DNA of 64,000 nucleotides from Halotia wernerae (GTDB taxonomy: Bacteria; Cyanobacteriota; Cyanobacteriia; Cyanobacteriales; Nostocaceae), in assembly GCA_034931985.1 (NCBI GenBank), contig JAYGHB010000010.1:1-64000 (forward strand), read 5' to 3'. Every line of letters begins with the position of its first letter. Within the stretch, counting starts at the first letter, position 1. The position numbers were made by a program, and so were the translations under genes. Shown in pieces: positions 17,819 to 26,110 of this stretch. The notes beneath the pieces were generated by a model. The model worked only from the letters and a program-made list of their open reading frames with translations. It had not been told where the DNA came from and made no database searches.

Positions 17819-18892
17819 ATGCGAATTGCTCAAATCGCTCCGCTATGGGAGAGAGTACCGCCTCCAGCTTATGGCGGTATCGAGTTAGTCGTAGGGTCGT
17901 TAACCGATGAATTAGTCAGACGCGGACATCAAGTAACTTTATTTGCATCGGGAGATTCTATCAGTCTGGCAAAACTTGTGTCAGTTCACCCCCGCGCCCT
18001 CAGACTCGATCCTACTATCGAAGATTACAGCGTCTATGATATACTAAATCTCACTTCAGTGTATGAACGGGCAGAAGAATTTGATATTATTCACGCTCAT
18101 ACGGGATATGGAGCATTAGCTTACGCAAATCTCGTTAAAACTCCTACGGTTCACACTTTGCATGGTATTTTCACTCCAGACAACGAAAAGATATTTAAAT
18201 TTGGCAAAAATCAACCTTACATCAGTATTTCTAATGCACAGCGGGAACCAAGATTAGAATTGAACTATGTAGCAACTGTCTACAATGGCATTGATGTCAG
18301 CAGTTATGAATTTCATGCACAACCACAAGATTCGCCTTACTTGGCATTTCTGGGGCGAATATCTCCAGAGAAAGGAGCGCACCTAGCAATAGAAATTGCT
18401 AAACAAGCTGGTTGGTGTTTAAAAATTGCAGGGAAAGTAGATGTCGTTGATGTGGAATATTTTGAGAAAGAAATTAAACCGCAGATTGACGGTAAACAAA
18501 TTCAGTATCTTGGTGAAGCCAACCATGTTCAAAAAAATGCTCTGATGGGAGGTGCGGTTGCAACTTTGTTCCCCATCACTTGGCGGGAACCGTTTGGGTT
18601 GGTAATGGTCGAATCAATGGCTGCGGGTACTCCAGTAATTGCGATGAAACTGGGGTCTACTGTTGAGGTGATTGACCACGGTAAGACGGGTTTTCTCTGC
18701 AATAATATTCAAGAGTGCATCAATGCTATTGATAAAGTAACAAAGTTAGACCGCTATGCCTGTCGGCAATATGTCGAAAACTGTTTCAGTATTCAGCAAA
18801 TGACTGATGGTTATGAAGCAGTTTATCAACAAGTTTTCGCAGAGCGATTTGCTCAAAATGGTCATTTACGTAGCTTAGTTGAGTTGGTTTAG
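17819..18892 (+). CDS. Glycosyltransferase family 4
   Basis: 357 residues, GT-B fold. N-terminal: IAQIAPLWERVPPPAYGGIELVV, where the Gly-rich turn contacts the acceptor. C-terminal: YLAFLGRISPEKGAHLAI and EPFGLVMVESMAAGTPVIA, the E-x7-E retaining motif of GT4. Likely transfers a sugar from a nucleotide donor to glycan or lipid; the substrate is not evident. Start ATG 17819 with TTTGGAGG six bases upstream; a GTG three bases earlier is less likely. No polysaccharide cluster surrounds it. Confidence 0.92.
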   Translation: MRIAQIAPLWERVPPPAYGGIELVVGSLTDELVRRGHQVTLFASGDSISLAKLVSVHPRALRLDPTIEDYSVYDILNLTSVYERAEEFDIIHAHTGYGALAYANLVKTPTVHTLHGIFTPDNEKIFKFGKNQPYISISNAQREPRLELNYVATVYNGIDVSSYEFHAQPQDSPYLAFLGRISPEKGAHLAIEIAKQAGWCLKIAGKVDVVDVEYFEKEIKPQIDGKQIQYLGEANHVQKNALMGGAVATLFPITWREPFGLVMVESMAAGTPVIAMKLGSTVEVIDHGKTGFLCNNIQECINAIDKVTKLDRYACRQYVENCFSIQQMTDGYEAVYQQVFAERFAQNGHLRSLVELV

Positions 18893-19006
18893 CTAATAGA
18901 CCCACTTAATTGGTCTGAATTTTCTGGAACTTGGTTTTAATCGTTTTGATGCGTTGACGATTGCACCCAAATTTTCTTAATTAATTAACCTAATTGGATA
19001 ACACTA

Positions 19007-19105
19007 ATGTCAAAAGAAAAAAAAGGTAATAGAGAAACTAAAAAGCCCAAAAAAGATCCTAAGGACAAAAAAGATAAAAAAGACCCAAACAGGTATGATG
19101 GTTGA
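19007..19105 (+). CDS. Lysine-rich 32-residue peptide
   Basis: ATG 19007 opens MSKEKKGNRETKKPKKDPK and stops at 19105 (PNRYDG). Half of the residues are Lys, with Asp and Pro interspersed: a disordered, strongly basic peptide. Short KEKKGNRE/KKPKK proteins occur in many bacteria as 'hypothetical'. Placed 110 bases upstream of the PII-like gene on the same strand. No ribosome binding site is clear, though ATTGGATAACACTA precedes. Could bind nucleic acid (inference). Confidence 0.5.
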   Translation: MSKEKKGNRETKKPKKDPKDKKDKKDPNRYDG

Positions 19106-19215
19106 CGATTTAGGTAAATAAAAGTATTAAATTGCCCGGTATTTTGCTTAAGTCATGAGACTGCGTGACAAAAACTTAAGCTTTAGCAGTCAAAATTTAT
19201 TCTCTGGAGTTCTTC

Positions 19216-19521
19216 ATGTCAAACTCAGGTATTCCCGTCGAACCTGCCGTTTTAATTACCATCATTGGGGAAACGGTGCTGAAAGACCGTATTATTAAGC
19301 TATTAAAAAGCCATAATGTCAGCGGCTACACTATCAATCAAGTACAGGGTGAAGGCGGTCACGGCAGACGATTGTCAGACTTAGCAGGCTACAACACTAA
19401 TATTGAAATCAAGACCATTGTTTCATTAGAAGCATCTGATGCAATCTTTTCGGCACTGAAAGAAGAACAGGGTAATCACGCCTTGATTGCTTTTCGACAC
19501 AATATAGAAGCCTTCTATTAA
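19216..19521 (+). CDS. PII-like signalling protein
   Basis: 101 residues with the ferredoxin-like beta-alpha-beta repeat of the PII superfamily: VLITIIGETVLKDRIIKLLKSHNVSGYTINQVQGEGG, then a T-loop region (GHGRRLSDLAGYNTNIEIKTIV) and a second half ending RHNIEAFY. The sequence is closer to SbtB-type PII-like proteins than to GlnB: no conserved Tyr51, and the C-terminal Cys-Gly-Pro motif of SbtB is absent. Members sense adenine nucleotides and bind a membrane partner; no transporter lies next to it, so the partner is unknown. GGAG is seven bases before ATG. Confidence 0.75.
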   Translation: MSNSGIPVEPAVLITIIGETVLKDRIIKLLKSHNVSGYTINQVQGEGGHGRRLSDLAGYNTNIEIKTIVSLEASDAIFSALKEEQGNHALIAFRHNIEAFY

Positions 19522-19613
19522 TTAACCCCCAAAATGATATTTTTCTCAAGGGCTTTTAGCAGATTTAGCAAAAAGCCCCATCTGCCTATGCGGTAATAAG
19601 TATTAAAAGAAAG

Positions 19614-19796
19614 CTATTCATCTTCATCTCCTGGCGGTCGTTCGCTCCCGCTTTGTTGAGCGTTCCACTCTAAAACAATGCGCTCCAACATTTCTGACTG
19701 CGTACAGTTATTAACAGCAGCGTACGTTTTAATCAACTGTCTGACTTTAGGATTAATGTAGCGTATCTCTAGTTGGTTACTTTCTGCCATGTCCAT
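19614..19796 (-). CDS. Small ribbon-helix-helix-like protein
   Basis: 60 residues. The pattern NQLEIRYINPKVRQLIKTYAAVNNCTQSEMLERIVLEW is a beta-strand followed by two helices with the S/T-x-S-E-x-L turn of CopG/Arc repressors; the tail (SGSERPPGDEDE) is acidic and disordered. Possibly a lone antitoxin or regulator; no toxin gene is adjacent. MAESNQ (codon 3) may be the true start. Convergent with the PII-like gene. Confidence 0.6.
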   Translation of the reverse strand: MDMAESNQLEIRYINPKVRQLIKTYAAVNNCTQSEMLERIVLEWNAQQSGSERPPGDEDE

Positions 19797-20019
19797 TAAC
19801 TGTTGGTATCTATTACATATTTTGAACTATTAAACTATGTCTATTGCAATAAGCTTTATGAATAGCAAGCACCCACTATCGCCAATTAAAAAATAACACA
19901 GACATTGAATTAACATTGCCTGTATGAGTCATAGCTTACGTGATAGCAAAAAAGATCACAAAAACGTAATTTTGATGCAGGCGATCGCATGAAATTTGGT
20001 TTTTCTTGAGAAAACAACG

Positions 20020-20043
20020 AGGGGCTTTTTGCCCCTTTGTTTT
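20020..20043 (-). terminator. Intrinsic terminator of the radical SAM gene
   Basis: AGGGGC-TTTTT-GCCCCT hairpin 27 bases past the stop of the radical SAM gene. In that gene's direction it is followed by CGTTGTTTTC; on the other strand by TTGTTTT, so it may work both ways. Confidence 0.7.
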
Positions 20044-20070
20044 GAGGTATTTTTGAGTCAAATCAAAATC

Positions 20071-21654
20071 TTATTTTATTAACATTGGTTCTGGCTGAGG
20101 TAGCACAGGGACTTTCAGTGGGTCGTAGCCTAGTTGTTGAGTAATCCGTTCTCTAGCTAAAGCGCGATATTCCCAAAAATGTTCTCCAGCAGCGCATAGA
20201 CCTAAATACATATTGAGAACTTGAGGTTTTCTCAGCACAATAGTCCATAGTTGTTGCCAAAACTGCCAGCGAATTTCTGTTCGACGTAAGCCCTGATGCC
20301 AGATTAACTGAGCAACGAGCCGCAACCCCTTACCAGGAGAAAATTGCATAGTTTGCTTTCGCCCTACTGGCGAGTTAATACTAAGACATTGCTGAAAACA
20401 GCGTCTGAGATAGTTCCTGGGTTCATATAACGTCCAGAAGCCTTCTGCATACTCCCTAGCAATTTCAGCTACCGGGCGGGTGGGGACAAAATTCATCAAA
20501 GTATTCTGGTCTCCTACCTCAGTAACACCAACACCTTCTACTAAACGCTGCTCTTTTTGTAGACGGTTCCATAGAGCAGTGTTAGGTAAAGCTTGGAGAA
20601 TACCCAGCATCGGTTGAGGAATACTAGTTTTTTCCACAAAAGCTTGAATCCGTTCTCCTGCTCCTGGGCGTTCTCCATCGAAACCAAGGATAAAGCCTGC
20701 ATAGATGAGCATCCCTGCGTCATTGATTTTGCGACAGGCTTCAGCTAGCGGATTGCGAGTATTTTGCAGTTTTTGTGTTACTTGGAGGCTATCTTGATCA
20801 GGGGTTTCAATACCGAGAAAGACAGCATAAAAGCCTGCTTCATTCATTAATTGCAACAGTTCATCATCTTCTGCCAAATTTACAGAAGCTTCAGTGATGA
20901 AGGTAAATGGGTAGTCATGCTGCTTCATCCAAGGAATCAATTCTCGTAGGAAGCGTTTGACGTTACGCTGATTGCCAATAAAGTTGTCATCAACAATGAA
21001 GAGTGACCCTCGCCAGCCTAAATCATAAAGAGCTTGTAACTCGGCTATAGCTTGCTGAGGTTCTTTAGTGCGTGGTTTACGGCCGTAGAGGACAATAATA
21101 TCGCAAAATTCACAATTGAAGGGGCAACCGCGAGAAAACTGGATAGCCATCATCAAGTAGGCATCTCGTTGCAACAGGTCAAAACGCGGTAATGGGCTTT
21201 GGGTAACATCAGGTTTTTCTAGAGAGCGAAAGATTCCTTGCTCTTGGCCGTTTTTAAGCGCTTCTAGAAACTTTGGAATCGTTAACTCTCCTTCATCCAA
21301 AACCAGATAATGCGCTCCAGAGTCAAGGGCATCTTGGGGGATAGAGGTGGGATAGGGACCACCGACTGCGACTTTTTTGCCTAACCTTACTGCTTTTTGA
21401 ATCAGGGCGTGGAAGTCTGGCTTCTGCACTAGCATTGCAGAGAGAATTACTAGGTCACACCACTCCCAATCAGCATCTGTTTCCAGATTGACATTACGAT
21501 CGCAAAATCTAATTTCCCAGTCTTGAGGGAGAAGGGCTGCGACTGTAATGATGCCCAGTGGGGGTAAAACAGCTTTTAGCCCAGCGATTTCCATAAAGCG
21601 ATCGTAAGACCAAAAAGACTGGGGGAACTGAGGGTAAATCAATAATGCTTTCAT
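20071..21654 (-). CDS. B12-binding radical SAM enzyme (DUF4070 type)
   Basis: 527 residues. N-terminal cobalamin-binding domain (MKALLIYPQFPQSFWSYDRF, VAVGGPYPTSIPQDALDSGAHYLVLDEGE), then the radical SAM cluster motif FSRGCPFNCEFCDIIVLYGR (CxxxCxxC near residue 183), SAM-binding strands (FIVDDNFIGNQRN, FLGIETPDQDSLQ) and a C-terminal DUF4070 region. The group contains the hopanoid C-2 methylase HpnP and many methyltransferases or C-C bond enzymes; cyanobacteria have several paralogues, so HpnP identity cannot be claimed. The long FAD-like tail is normal for the family. Stand-alone. Confidence 0.9.
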   Translation of the reverse strand: MKALLIYPQFPQSFWSYDRFMEIAGLKAVLPPLGIITVAALLPQDWEIRFCDRNVNLETDADWEWCDLVILSAMLVQKPDFHALIQKAVRLGKKVAVGGPYPTSIPQDALDSGAHYLVLDEGELTIPKFLEALKNGQEQGIFRSLEKPDVTQSPLPRFDLLQRDAYLMMAIQFSRGCPFNCEFCDIIVLYGRKPRTKEPQQAIAELQALYDLGWRGSLFIVDDNFIGNQRNVKRFLRELIPWMKQHDYPFTFITEASVNLAEDDELLQLMNEAGFYAVFLGIETPDQDSLQVTQKLQNTRNPLAEACRKINDAGMLIYAGFILGFDGERPGAGERIQAFVEKTSIPQPMLGILQALPNTALWNRLQKEQRLVEGVGVTEVGDQNTLMNFVPTRPVAEIAREYAEGFWTLYEPRNYLRRCFQQCLSINSPVGRKQTMQFSPGKGLRLVAQLIWHQGLRRTEIRWQFWQQLWTIVLRKPQVLNMYLGLCAAGEHFWEYRALARERITQQLGYDPLKVPVLPQPEPMLIK

Positions 21655-22142
21655 AAAATCCTTTACGCAATGTTGGTTTACTTTGGTGTGAGCAAATGCA
21701 TCAAAAAGGTAAACTTAAATTTGCTACCAGTTGGTGTATCTCAATCTCTGCAATAGTTTCCTAAATTGGTATTTTGCTACACTTGCCCCATATCAAAAAG
21801 CTAGCCCGATCAGAACAAAGGCAAACTTCTTAGATAGATGTATTATTAGCTGAAGTAGAAAGATGTGTAAATATATCTTAGTAAATACATTTAGACATTT
21901 ATAGTCGCTATTCTTTCTCTTAGGCTTTGCTTAGACGGGGAGAAAACCCTTGCGGGTAGGGCTTCGACCACAAAGAGCGGGCATTTGTCACAATAAGACT
22001 GTAAAGCAGTTTTTAAGTAAATTTTAGAAGATGCGTCAACTACCTATACTGACCTTCGGTACAGGGTAGGCTTGCAAGATTGAAAGAAAGAATGATCAAA
22101 GCCTCGTTATAAAAATTACCCTGAGACAGATTTTCTGCAAAG
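21655..22142. other. Spacer with one small hairpin
   Basis: About 490 bases between the divergent radical SAM and RHH-Mop genes. A hairpin-like stretch at 22043-22076 (CTACC...TTC...GGTAG followed by GCTTGC) resembles in layout the hairpin at 50032-50062 (also followed by GGCTT). I see no gene. Confidence 0.35.
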
Positions 22143-22178
22143 GATTAGTACTTGGTAGGATCATACCAAGTACTAATC
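22143..22178. promoter_or_regulatory. Perfect 36-bp palindrome, candidate operator
   Basis: Two perfect 15-base arms (GATTAGTACTTGGTA and its complement) around GGATCA, ending 29 bases before the ATG of the RHH-Mop gene. No T-run follows, and the arms end in TTGGTA/TACCAA, a half-site repeated at 22191-22202. It suits an operator for the dimeric RHH protein just downstream (inference). Confidence 0.65.
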
Positions 22179-22190
22179 TAATATGAACCA

Positions 22191-22202
22191 ACCAAATTGG
22201 TA
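22191..22202. promoter_or_regulatory. Second, shorter palindrome sharing the TTGGTA half-site
   Basis: ACCAAATTGGTA (11 of 12 bases symmetric) five bases before the ATG of the RHH-Mop gene. It reuses the TACCAA/TTGGTA half-sites of the 36-bp palindrome 12 bases upstream, so the pair may form a cooperative operator overlapping the ribosome binding region. Confidence 0.45.
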
Positions 22203-22207
22203 GTATT

Positions 22208-22645
22208 ATGCCCAGAAAAGAACAAGGATGGATCACATTTCAAACATCAGAAGAGGAGCGTAAGCTTCTAGAAGATTTCTGTCAGCAGTCTCAACGCACT
22301 AAGACTGAGATTTTGCGGGAACTGGTGCGTGGTCTCAACAAGCACAACACAGTACCAGCACCGCTACCAACCATACAGACACAAAAGGAAAATGTTTACA
22401 CGCCTGAATTAGAAATTAGTAGTCCCAAAAGACCGCTAAAAGTTAGTTCCCGCAACATCTTAAAGGGCATTGTCAAGCGAGTAGTTACTGGAGCTGTCAA
22501 TAGTGAAGTGACAATAGAGGTTGTTCATAAAGTTGAGTTAACCTCAATTATCACTAGAATGTCAGCAGAGGAATTACAACTTGATGAAGGAACAGAAGCT
22601 TATGCAGTGATCAAATCCAACGATATAGTTATTGCCAGAGAATAA
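22208..22645 (+). CDS. Ribbon-helix-helix / Mop (TOBE) fusion, putative molybdate-responsive regulator
   Basis: 145 residues with two modules. Residues 8-45 (WITFQTSEEERKLLEDFCQQSQRTKTEILRELV read in parts) have the strand-helix-helix of a CopG-type DNA-binding domain. Residues about 78-145 are a Mop/TOBE domain: SSRNILKGIVKRVVTG, AVNSEVTIEVVHK and EELQLDEGTEAYAVIKSND match the molybdate-binding fold of ModG and ModE. Mop domains bind molybdate or tungstate oxyanions in oligomers. A DNA-binding domain fused to Mop suggests an oxyanion-responsive repressor; unlike ModE, its DNA-binding part is RHH, not winged helix. The palindromes upstream support self-control. No mod transport genes are near. 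Confidence 0.75.
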   Translation: MPRKEQGWITFQTSEEERKLLEDFCQQSQRTKTEILRELVRGLNKHNTVPAPLPTIQTQKENVYTPELEISSPKRPLKVSSRNILKGIVKRVVTGAVNSEVTIEVVHKVELTSIITRMSAEELQLDEGTEAYAVIKSNDIVIARE

Positions 22646-22763
22646 AGATGAGTTAATTGCATTTCCCTATTTATAGAAAATAGCGGGAAGCTGAAAACCA
22701 CCAACTTTCTAGGTGGTGGGGCAATCGTGGGAAATTTTCTACGACTTTGCCTTATCCCCCATT

Positions 22764-23135
22764 TTGTGGAGTGACAGTAAGATCATCAATCTTGGCACTT
22801 TAGTAGATGGAGATTACGGTCTGGGGAAAAGTATCAATAATTTAGGTTAGATAGTAAGTATCTCCACAGGTGAGAGCGATCGCGTCGTTTTATGGAGCAG
22901 CAATAGTCCTATTTCCGACCTCGGCACTCTCTCAGGAGTCAGTAAAAATGCTGCCTAAGATATTAATGATCAGGGCCAGGTGCCACTTAGTAACAGTCTA
23001 GCTTGGTTGTGGAGCTACGACAGTGGGATGATCGACTTGAATACTCTAATTGATCAGAATTTGGGTTGGACACTCAACGAAGCTAATGCTATCGATAAAT
23101 TCATAGTAGTTGCTCCTGGATTGAGGTCTCAGTAG
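22764..23135 (+). pseudogene. HAF-repeat extracellular protein, dead fragment
   Basis: A single reading frame of 124 codons runs through LWSDSKIINLGTLVDGDYGLG, SINNLG, VVLWSSNSPISDLGTLSG, DINDQGQ and LWSYDSGMIDLNTLID, ending NEANAIDKFIVVAPGLRSQ. The LGTL / INDxGQVVG repeat is that of HAF-repeat (probable extracellular) proteins. It contains two in-frame stops (TAG 22848, TAA 22959 region) and no start or signal peptide, so it is the C-terminal remnant of a larger gene. The frame itself is otherwise undamaged. Confidence 0.75.
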
Positions 23136-23274
23136 CGATACAGTTACCTGTGCGGATTGTCAGGTAATCCTGTAACGCTGTGAGACTTTCATTGCTTAGT
23201 GTTCCCAGGACGGCTTCGCAGCGAACACCTGCACTCAATGCTTTTTGGCAAAAAGTACATCGCCAGGATTTAAC

Positions 23275-23412
23275 TTAGCGTTCTCCTGTTTTCTCAATCG
23301 TTTCGATGACTGCCAAACCTATGCCAGAAGCTGCGATTAGCAACACTGCTGATAGCAAATAGGCATTGGTAAGCATCCGGAGGGCATCTTCAAAAAAAAT
23401 ATAGGTGGTCAT
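23275..23412 (-). CDS. Possible 45-residue single-pass membrane protein
   Basis: Open frame ATG 23412 to TAA 23275. The sequence begins MTTYIFFEDALRMLTNAY; residues about 18-36 (YLLSAVLLIAASGIGLAVI) form one membrane helix, and the end (ETIEKTGER) is polar. AAGGTGAAG lies seven bases before the start. No family recognised, but composition and ribosome binding site are gene-like, in a spacer that is otherwise a graveyard. Confidence 0.45.
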   Translation of the reverse strand: MTTYIFFEDALRMLTNAYLLSAVLLIAASGIGLAVIETIEKTGER

Positions 23413-23692
23413 TGCTTCACCTTCTTTACTCTGTGCTGCTAGTACTTTTTATTTCTTCACGCACTTACTGAATAATTCCCGTGAAAAAACCCCTAGCATT
23501 AGCATCTTAACAAAACTTTAGCTCTTTTATAAGACCACTCAGACTTTTTATTTTTGAAGATTTGATGAAATCCACCAGTATTCAGTTACAGGCAATACAG
23601 AAAAAGTTTTAATGTCAAAATTAAGGCACTATAAACCACCGCAATTAGCTGTAAAAGCTTAGTAAATTAAATTACACTCTTAAAAATAAAGC

Positions 23693-24217
23693 ATGGAGCT
23701 TTTAGATTTAAAAATTTCCACACTTAGGCTGCTTTTAGAGCCTATATCACTAAAATACAAACAATGTATTTTTAGAGAATTTACGCAGGAAATTACTACC
23801 TACATGCATCCTCGTTCACCTCAAACAATTTCTGAAACGGAATTATTTATTAATGAATCGCTACTAGAAATGCAAAATGGGGATAACTTGATAGTTGTGA
23901 TTTTAAAGAAAGATTCTCAAGAATTTTTAGGGTGTAGTGGCATACATGAACTGAATAGTAAATATCCAGCCGCAGGTATTTGGCTAAAAAAATCAGCACA
24001 TGGTAACGGCTATGGTCTAGAGGCGATCGCTGCCCTGAAAAAATGGGCTGAGGATAACTTAGACTATGAGTATCTGATCTATCCTGTAGATCGAGCAAAT
24101 ATCCCCAGTCGCAAAATTCCCGAAAGGCTGGGCGGGCAAATTTTTAGAGAATATGAACAGATTAATTTGAGTGGTAATATCTTACGTTTAATAGAGTATA
24201 GGATTCCTAAAAAATGA
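23693..24217 (+). CDS. GNAT family N-acetyltransferase
   Basis: 174 residues resembling RimJ/RimL-type acetyltransferases: an N-terminal STLRLLLEPISLKYKQ, YMHPRSPQTISETELFINESL, the acetyl-CoA site GIWLKKSAHGNGYGLEAIAALKKWAED (GxGxG-like) and RANIPSRKIPERLGGQ. Acceptor may be a ribosomal protein N-terminus or an antibiotic; not decidable. Stand-alone. Confidence 0.88.
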   Translation: MELLDLKISTLRLLLEPISLKYKQCIFREFTQEITTYMHPRSPQTISETELFINESLLEMQNGDNLIVVILKKDSQEFLGCSGIHELNSKYPAAGIWLKKSAHGNGYGLEAIAALKKWAEDNLDYEYLIYPVDRANIPSRKIPERLGGQIFREYEQINLSGNILRLIEYRIPKK

Positions 24218-24304
24218 AACTTACTTGATATATTTGTTGTAGAGGTATTGTTGCTCAAATCAATCTATAGTAGCGTTTTTAGGCATGATTTTCTGACACA
24301 ACAC

Positions 24305-25225
24305 CTAAATTAAACAGCGTTCTATTGTTGCTAAAACTGATTGAGAAAGTGCTGTAAAATCATAGCCACCTTCTAAACCAAAGATAATTTTGCGAGTTAG
24401 CCCCAGGCAATAATCAGTGAATAAAGCGTAATCTTCTGGCTGTAAATTGATACTTGCTAACGGATCTGTAGTATTGGCATCGTAACCAGCACTGACAATT
24501 AGTAAATCGGCTTGAAAGTCGGCTAAAAATGGTACTACTTTTTGTGCTAACAGTGGTTGATATACGGCGATATCGCTACCAGGAGGTACGGGTAGATTTA
24601 ATACATTATCATGAAGCCCGCGTTCGGAAGCTTTACCAGTACCGGGATAACAAGGGTATTGATGTAGAGAACAGTAGGCAATTTGGGGATGAGTTTCAAC
24701 GATCGCTTGAGTACCATTACCGTGATGCACATCCCAATCTAAAATAGCGACGCGGTTAATTCCCGGTTGTTCTAGGGCATAAAAAGCAGCGATCGCCGCA
24801 TTAGAAAATAAGCAAAAGCCCATCCCAGTATCACTTTCAGCATGATGTCCTGGAGGACGTGCTAGCACAAAAGCCGGATTTGCTGTAGTTAACACGGTAT
24901 CAACTCCATCTAGCCAAGCACTGACAGCCAGTAGTGCTACATCATAACTACGGGGCGAAACCGGCGTATCTCCATCCAAATAACCGCCGCCATTAGCAGC
25001 GATTTCTTTAACTTTCTTAATGTAAGCTGGGCTATGAGTTTGTACCAACAAAGGCATTAGTGATCGCTTTTCTAGTGCTGGTGTAGGCGATCGCCAAGTA
25101 ATTTTTTCTGCAAAAGCGGCTGCTTTAAGGGCATTGACAATTGCCGTCAGGCGTTCTGGATTCTCTGGATGATATCTTCCAGTCTTGTGATCTAGAAATT
25201 CGTCAGAATAAATGACTGGTAGCAT
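24305..25225 (-). CDS. Histone deacetylase-like amidohydrolase
   Basis: 306 residues of the class II/AcuC-type HDAC fold. Metal site and charge relay are intact: RPPGHHAE (catalytic His pair), ILDWDVHHGNGTQ (Asp-His metal ligands), SAGYDANTTDPL (third ligand) and GLEGGYD. Bacterial members deacetylate polyamines, acetylated lysine or acetoin-linked substrates; the substrate here is unknown. Cytosolic, usual length. Divergent from the toxin-antitoxin module. Confidence 0.92.
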   Translation of the reverse strand: MLPVIYSDEFLDHKTGRYHPENPERLTAIVNALKAAAFAEKITWRSPTPALEKRSLMPLLVQTHSPAYIKKVKEIAANGGGYLDGDTPVSPRSYDVALLAVSAWLDGVDTVLTTANPAFVLARPPGHHAESDTGMGFCLFSNAAIAAFYALEQPGINRVAILDWDVHHGNGTQAIVETHPQIAYCSLHQYPCYPGTGKASERGLHDNVLNLPVPPGSDIAVYQPLLAQKVVPFLADFQADLLIVSAGYDANTTDPLASINLQPEDYALFTDYCLGLTRKIIFGLEGGYDFTALSQSVLATIERCLI

Positions 25226-25386
25226 AGGGCGAAGAGGATAGGCTTGCGTTAACTTTCAAGATTATCTAACAATCTTTACAAACTGCTTAAAACTCTTATC
25301 GCATTAAGCTTTAGAATTAAAATATCAGCGATTCACCCCAAGACTGAATCAAAGCATCATATAATGCAGGATCCTCTGCATTTACC

Positions 25387-25689
25387 TTGAGGGAAGCTTT
25401 GCGTTTTCAGTTTAAGAAAAAGAAACTCGAAGCACTTTACACAGAAGAAAAAGATGCTCATAAATACCCAGGTGTGGTTGATGACTTTTTTGAAGTCATG
25501 GCAATTATTTATGCTGCTGTAGATGAACGAGACTTATATGCTCAAAAAGGGTTGAGATTTGAGAAGCTCAAAGGAAAACGAGGACAGTGTTCCTTACGTT
25601 TAAATGAGCAGTGGCGTTTAATCGTGACAGTGGATGAGGATGACCAGGGGAATTACCTCACAATAATTGATATAGAAGACTACCACTAA
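25387..25689 (+). CDS. HigB-type RelE-superfamily toxin
   Basis: About 100 residues: LRFQFKKKKLEALYTEEKDAHKYP, then LRFEKLKGKRGQCSLRLNEQWRLIVTVDED, the RelE/HigB core with basic catalytic-site residues. It likely cuts mRNA on the ribosome. No ATG is available; TTG 25387 or TTG 25399 (LRFQF) must start it, the second closer to family starts. It is followed, 13 bases later, by its antitoxin, the reverse of the usual antitoxin-first order but normal for HigBA. Confidence 0.85.
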   Translation: MREALRFQFKKKKLEALYTEEKDAHKYPGVVDDFFEVMAIIYAAVDERDLYAQKGLRFEKLKGKRGQCSLRLNEQWRLIVTVDEDDQGNYLTIIDIEDYH

Positions 25690-25702
25690 CTGAGACAGCA
25701 AT

Positions 25703-25972
25703 ATGAGCCAGAATCTAGCACCAGCAAGAGTAACAATACCAGGAAAAATTTTAAGTCGAGAATTAGAAGCACGTGGCTGGACACAGAAAGATTTCGCAGA
25801 AATTATAAATCGTCCAGTTCAAACCATCAATGAAATTATCCGAGGTAGTAAACAAATTACACCTGAAACAGCTATCGAATTGTCCCAAGCCTTGGGGACT
25901 TCTCCTGAGTTCTGGACGAACCTCGAAACAAAGTATTGGCTGCATCTAGTAGAGAAAGAAAAAAGGGATTGA
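25703..25972 (+). CDS. HigA-type XRE antitoxin
   Basis: 89 residues. The helix-turn-helix is LEARGWTQKDFAEIINRPVQTINEIIRGSKQITPETAIELS (in parts), with SPEFWTNLETKYWLHL, the hallmark of HigA antitoxins. It neutralises the upstream toxin and represses the operon. Slightly short at the C-terminus (ends EKEKRD), where many homologues continue for 10 residues. Start ATG 25703. Confidence 0.9.
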   Translation: MSQNLAPARVTIPGKILSRELEARGWTQKDFAEIINRPVQTINEIIRGSKQITPETAIELSQALGTSPEFWTNLETKYWLHLVEKEKRD

Positions 25973-26110
25973 TAACTAGGTTATTTTAATTATGCTTGAG
26001 TTTAAGCAAGGCAAACTATTAGAAAAAATAGAAGCGCTGGTTAACACTGTTTTCAGTTAAGAGCTCTGCGCCTCTACTTAAATTTTGCCTACTCTACTAA
26101 ATCGCAGAGT

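Noticed and set aside
20071..21654. HpnP hopanoid C-2 methylase
   Set aside because: Same domain layout, but cyanobacteria hold several DUF4070 paralogues and no hpn genes are near.
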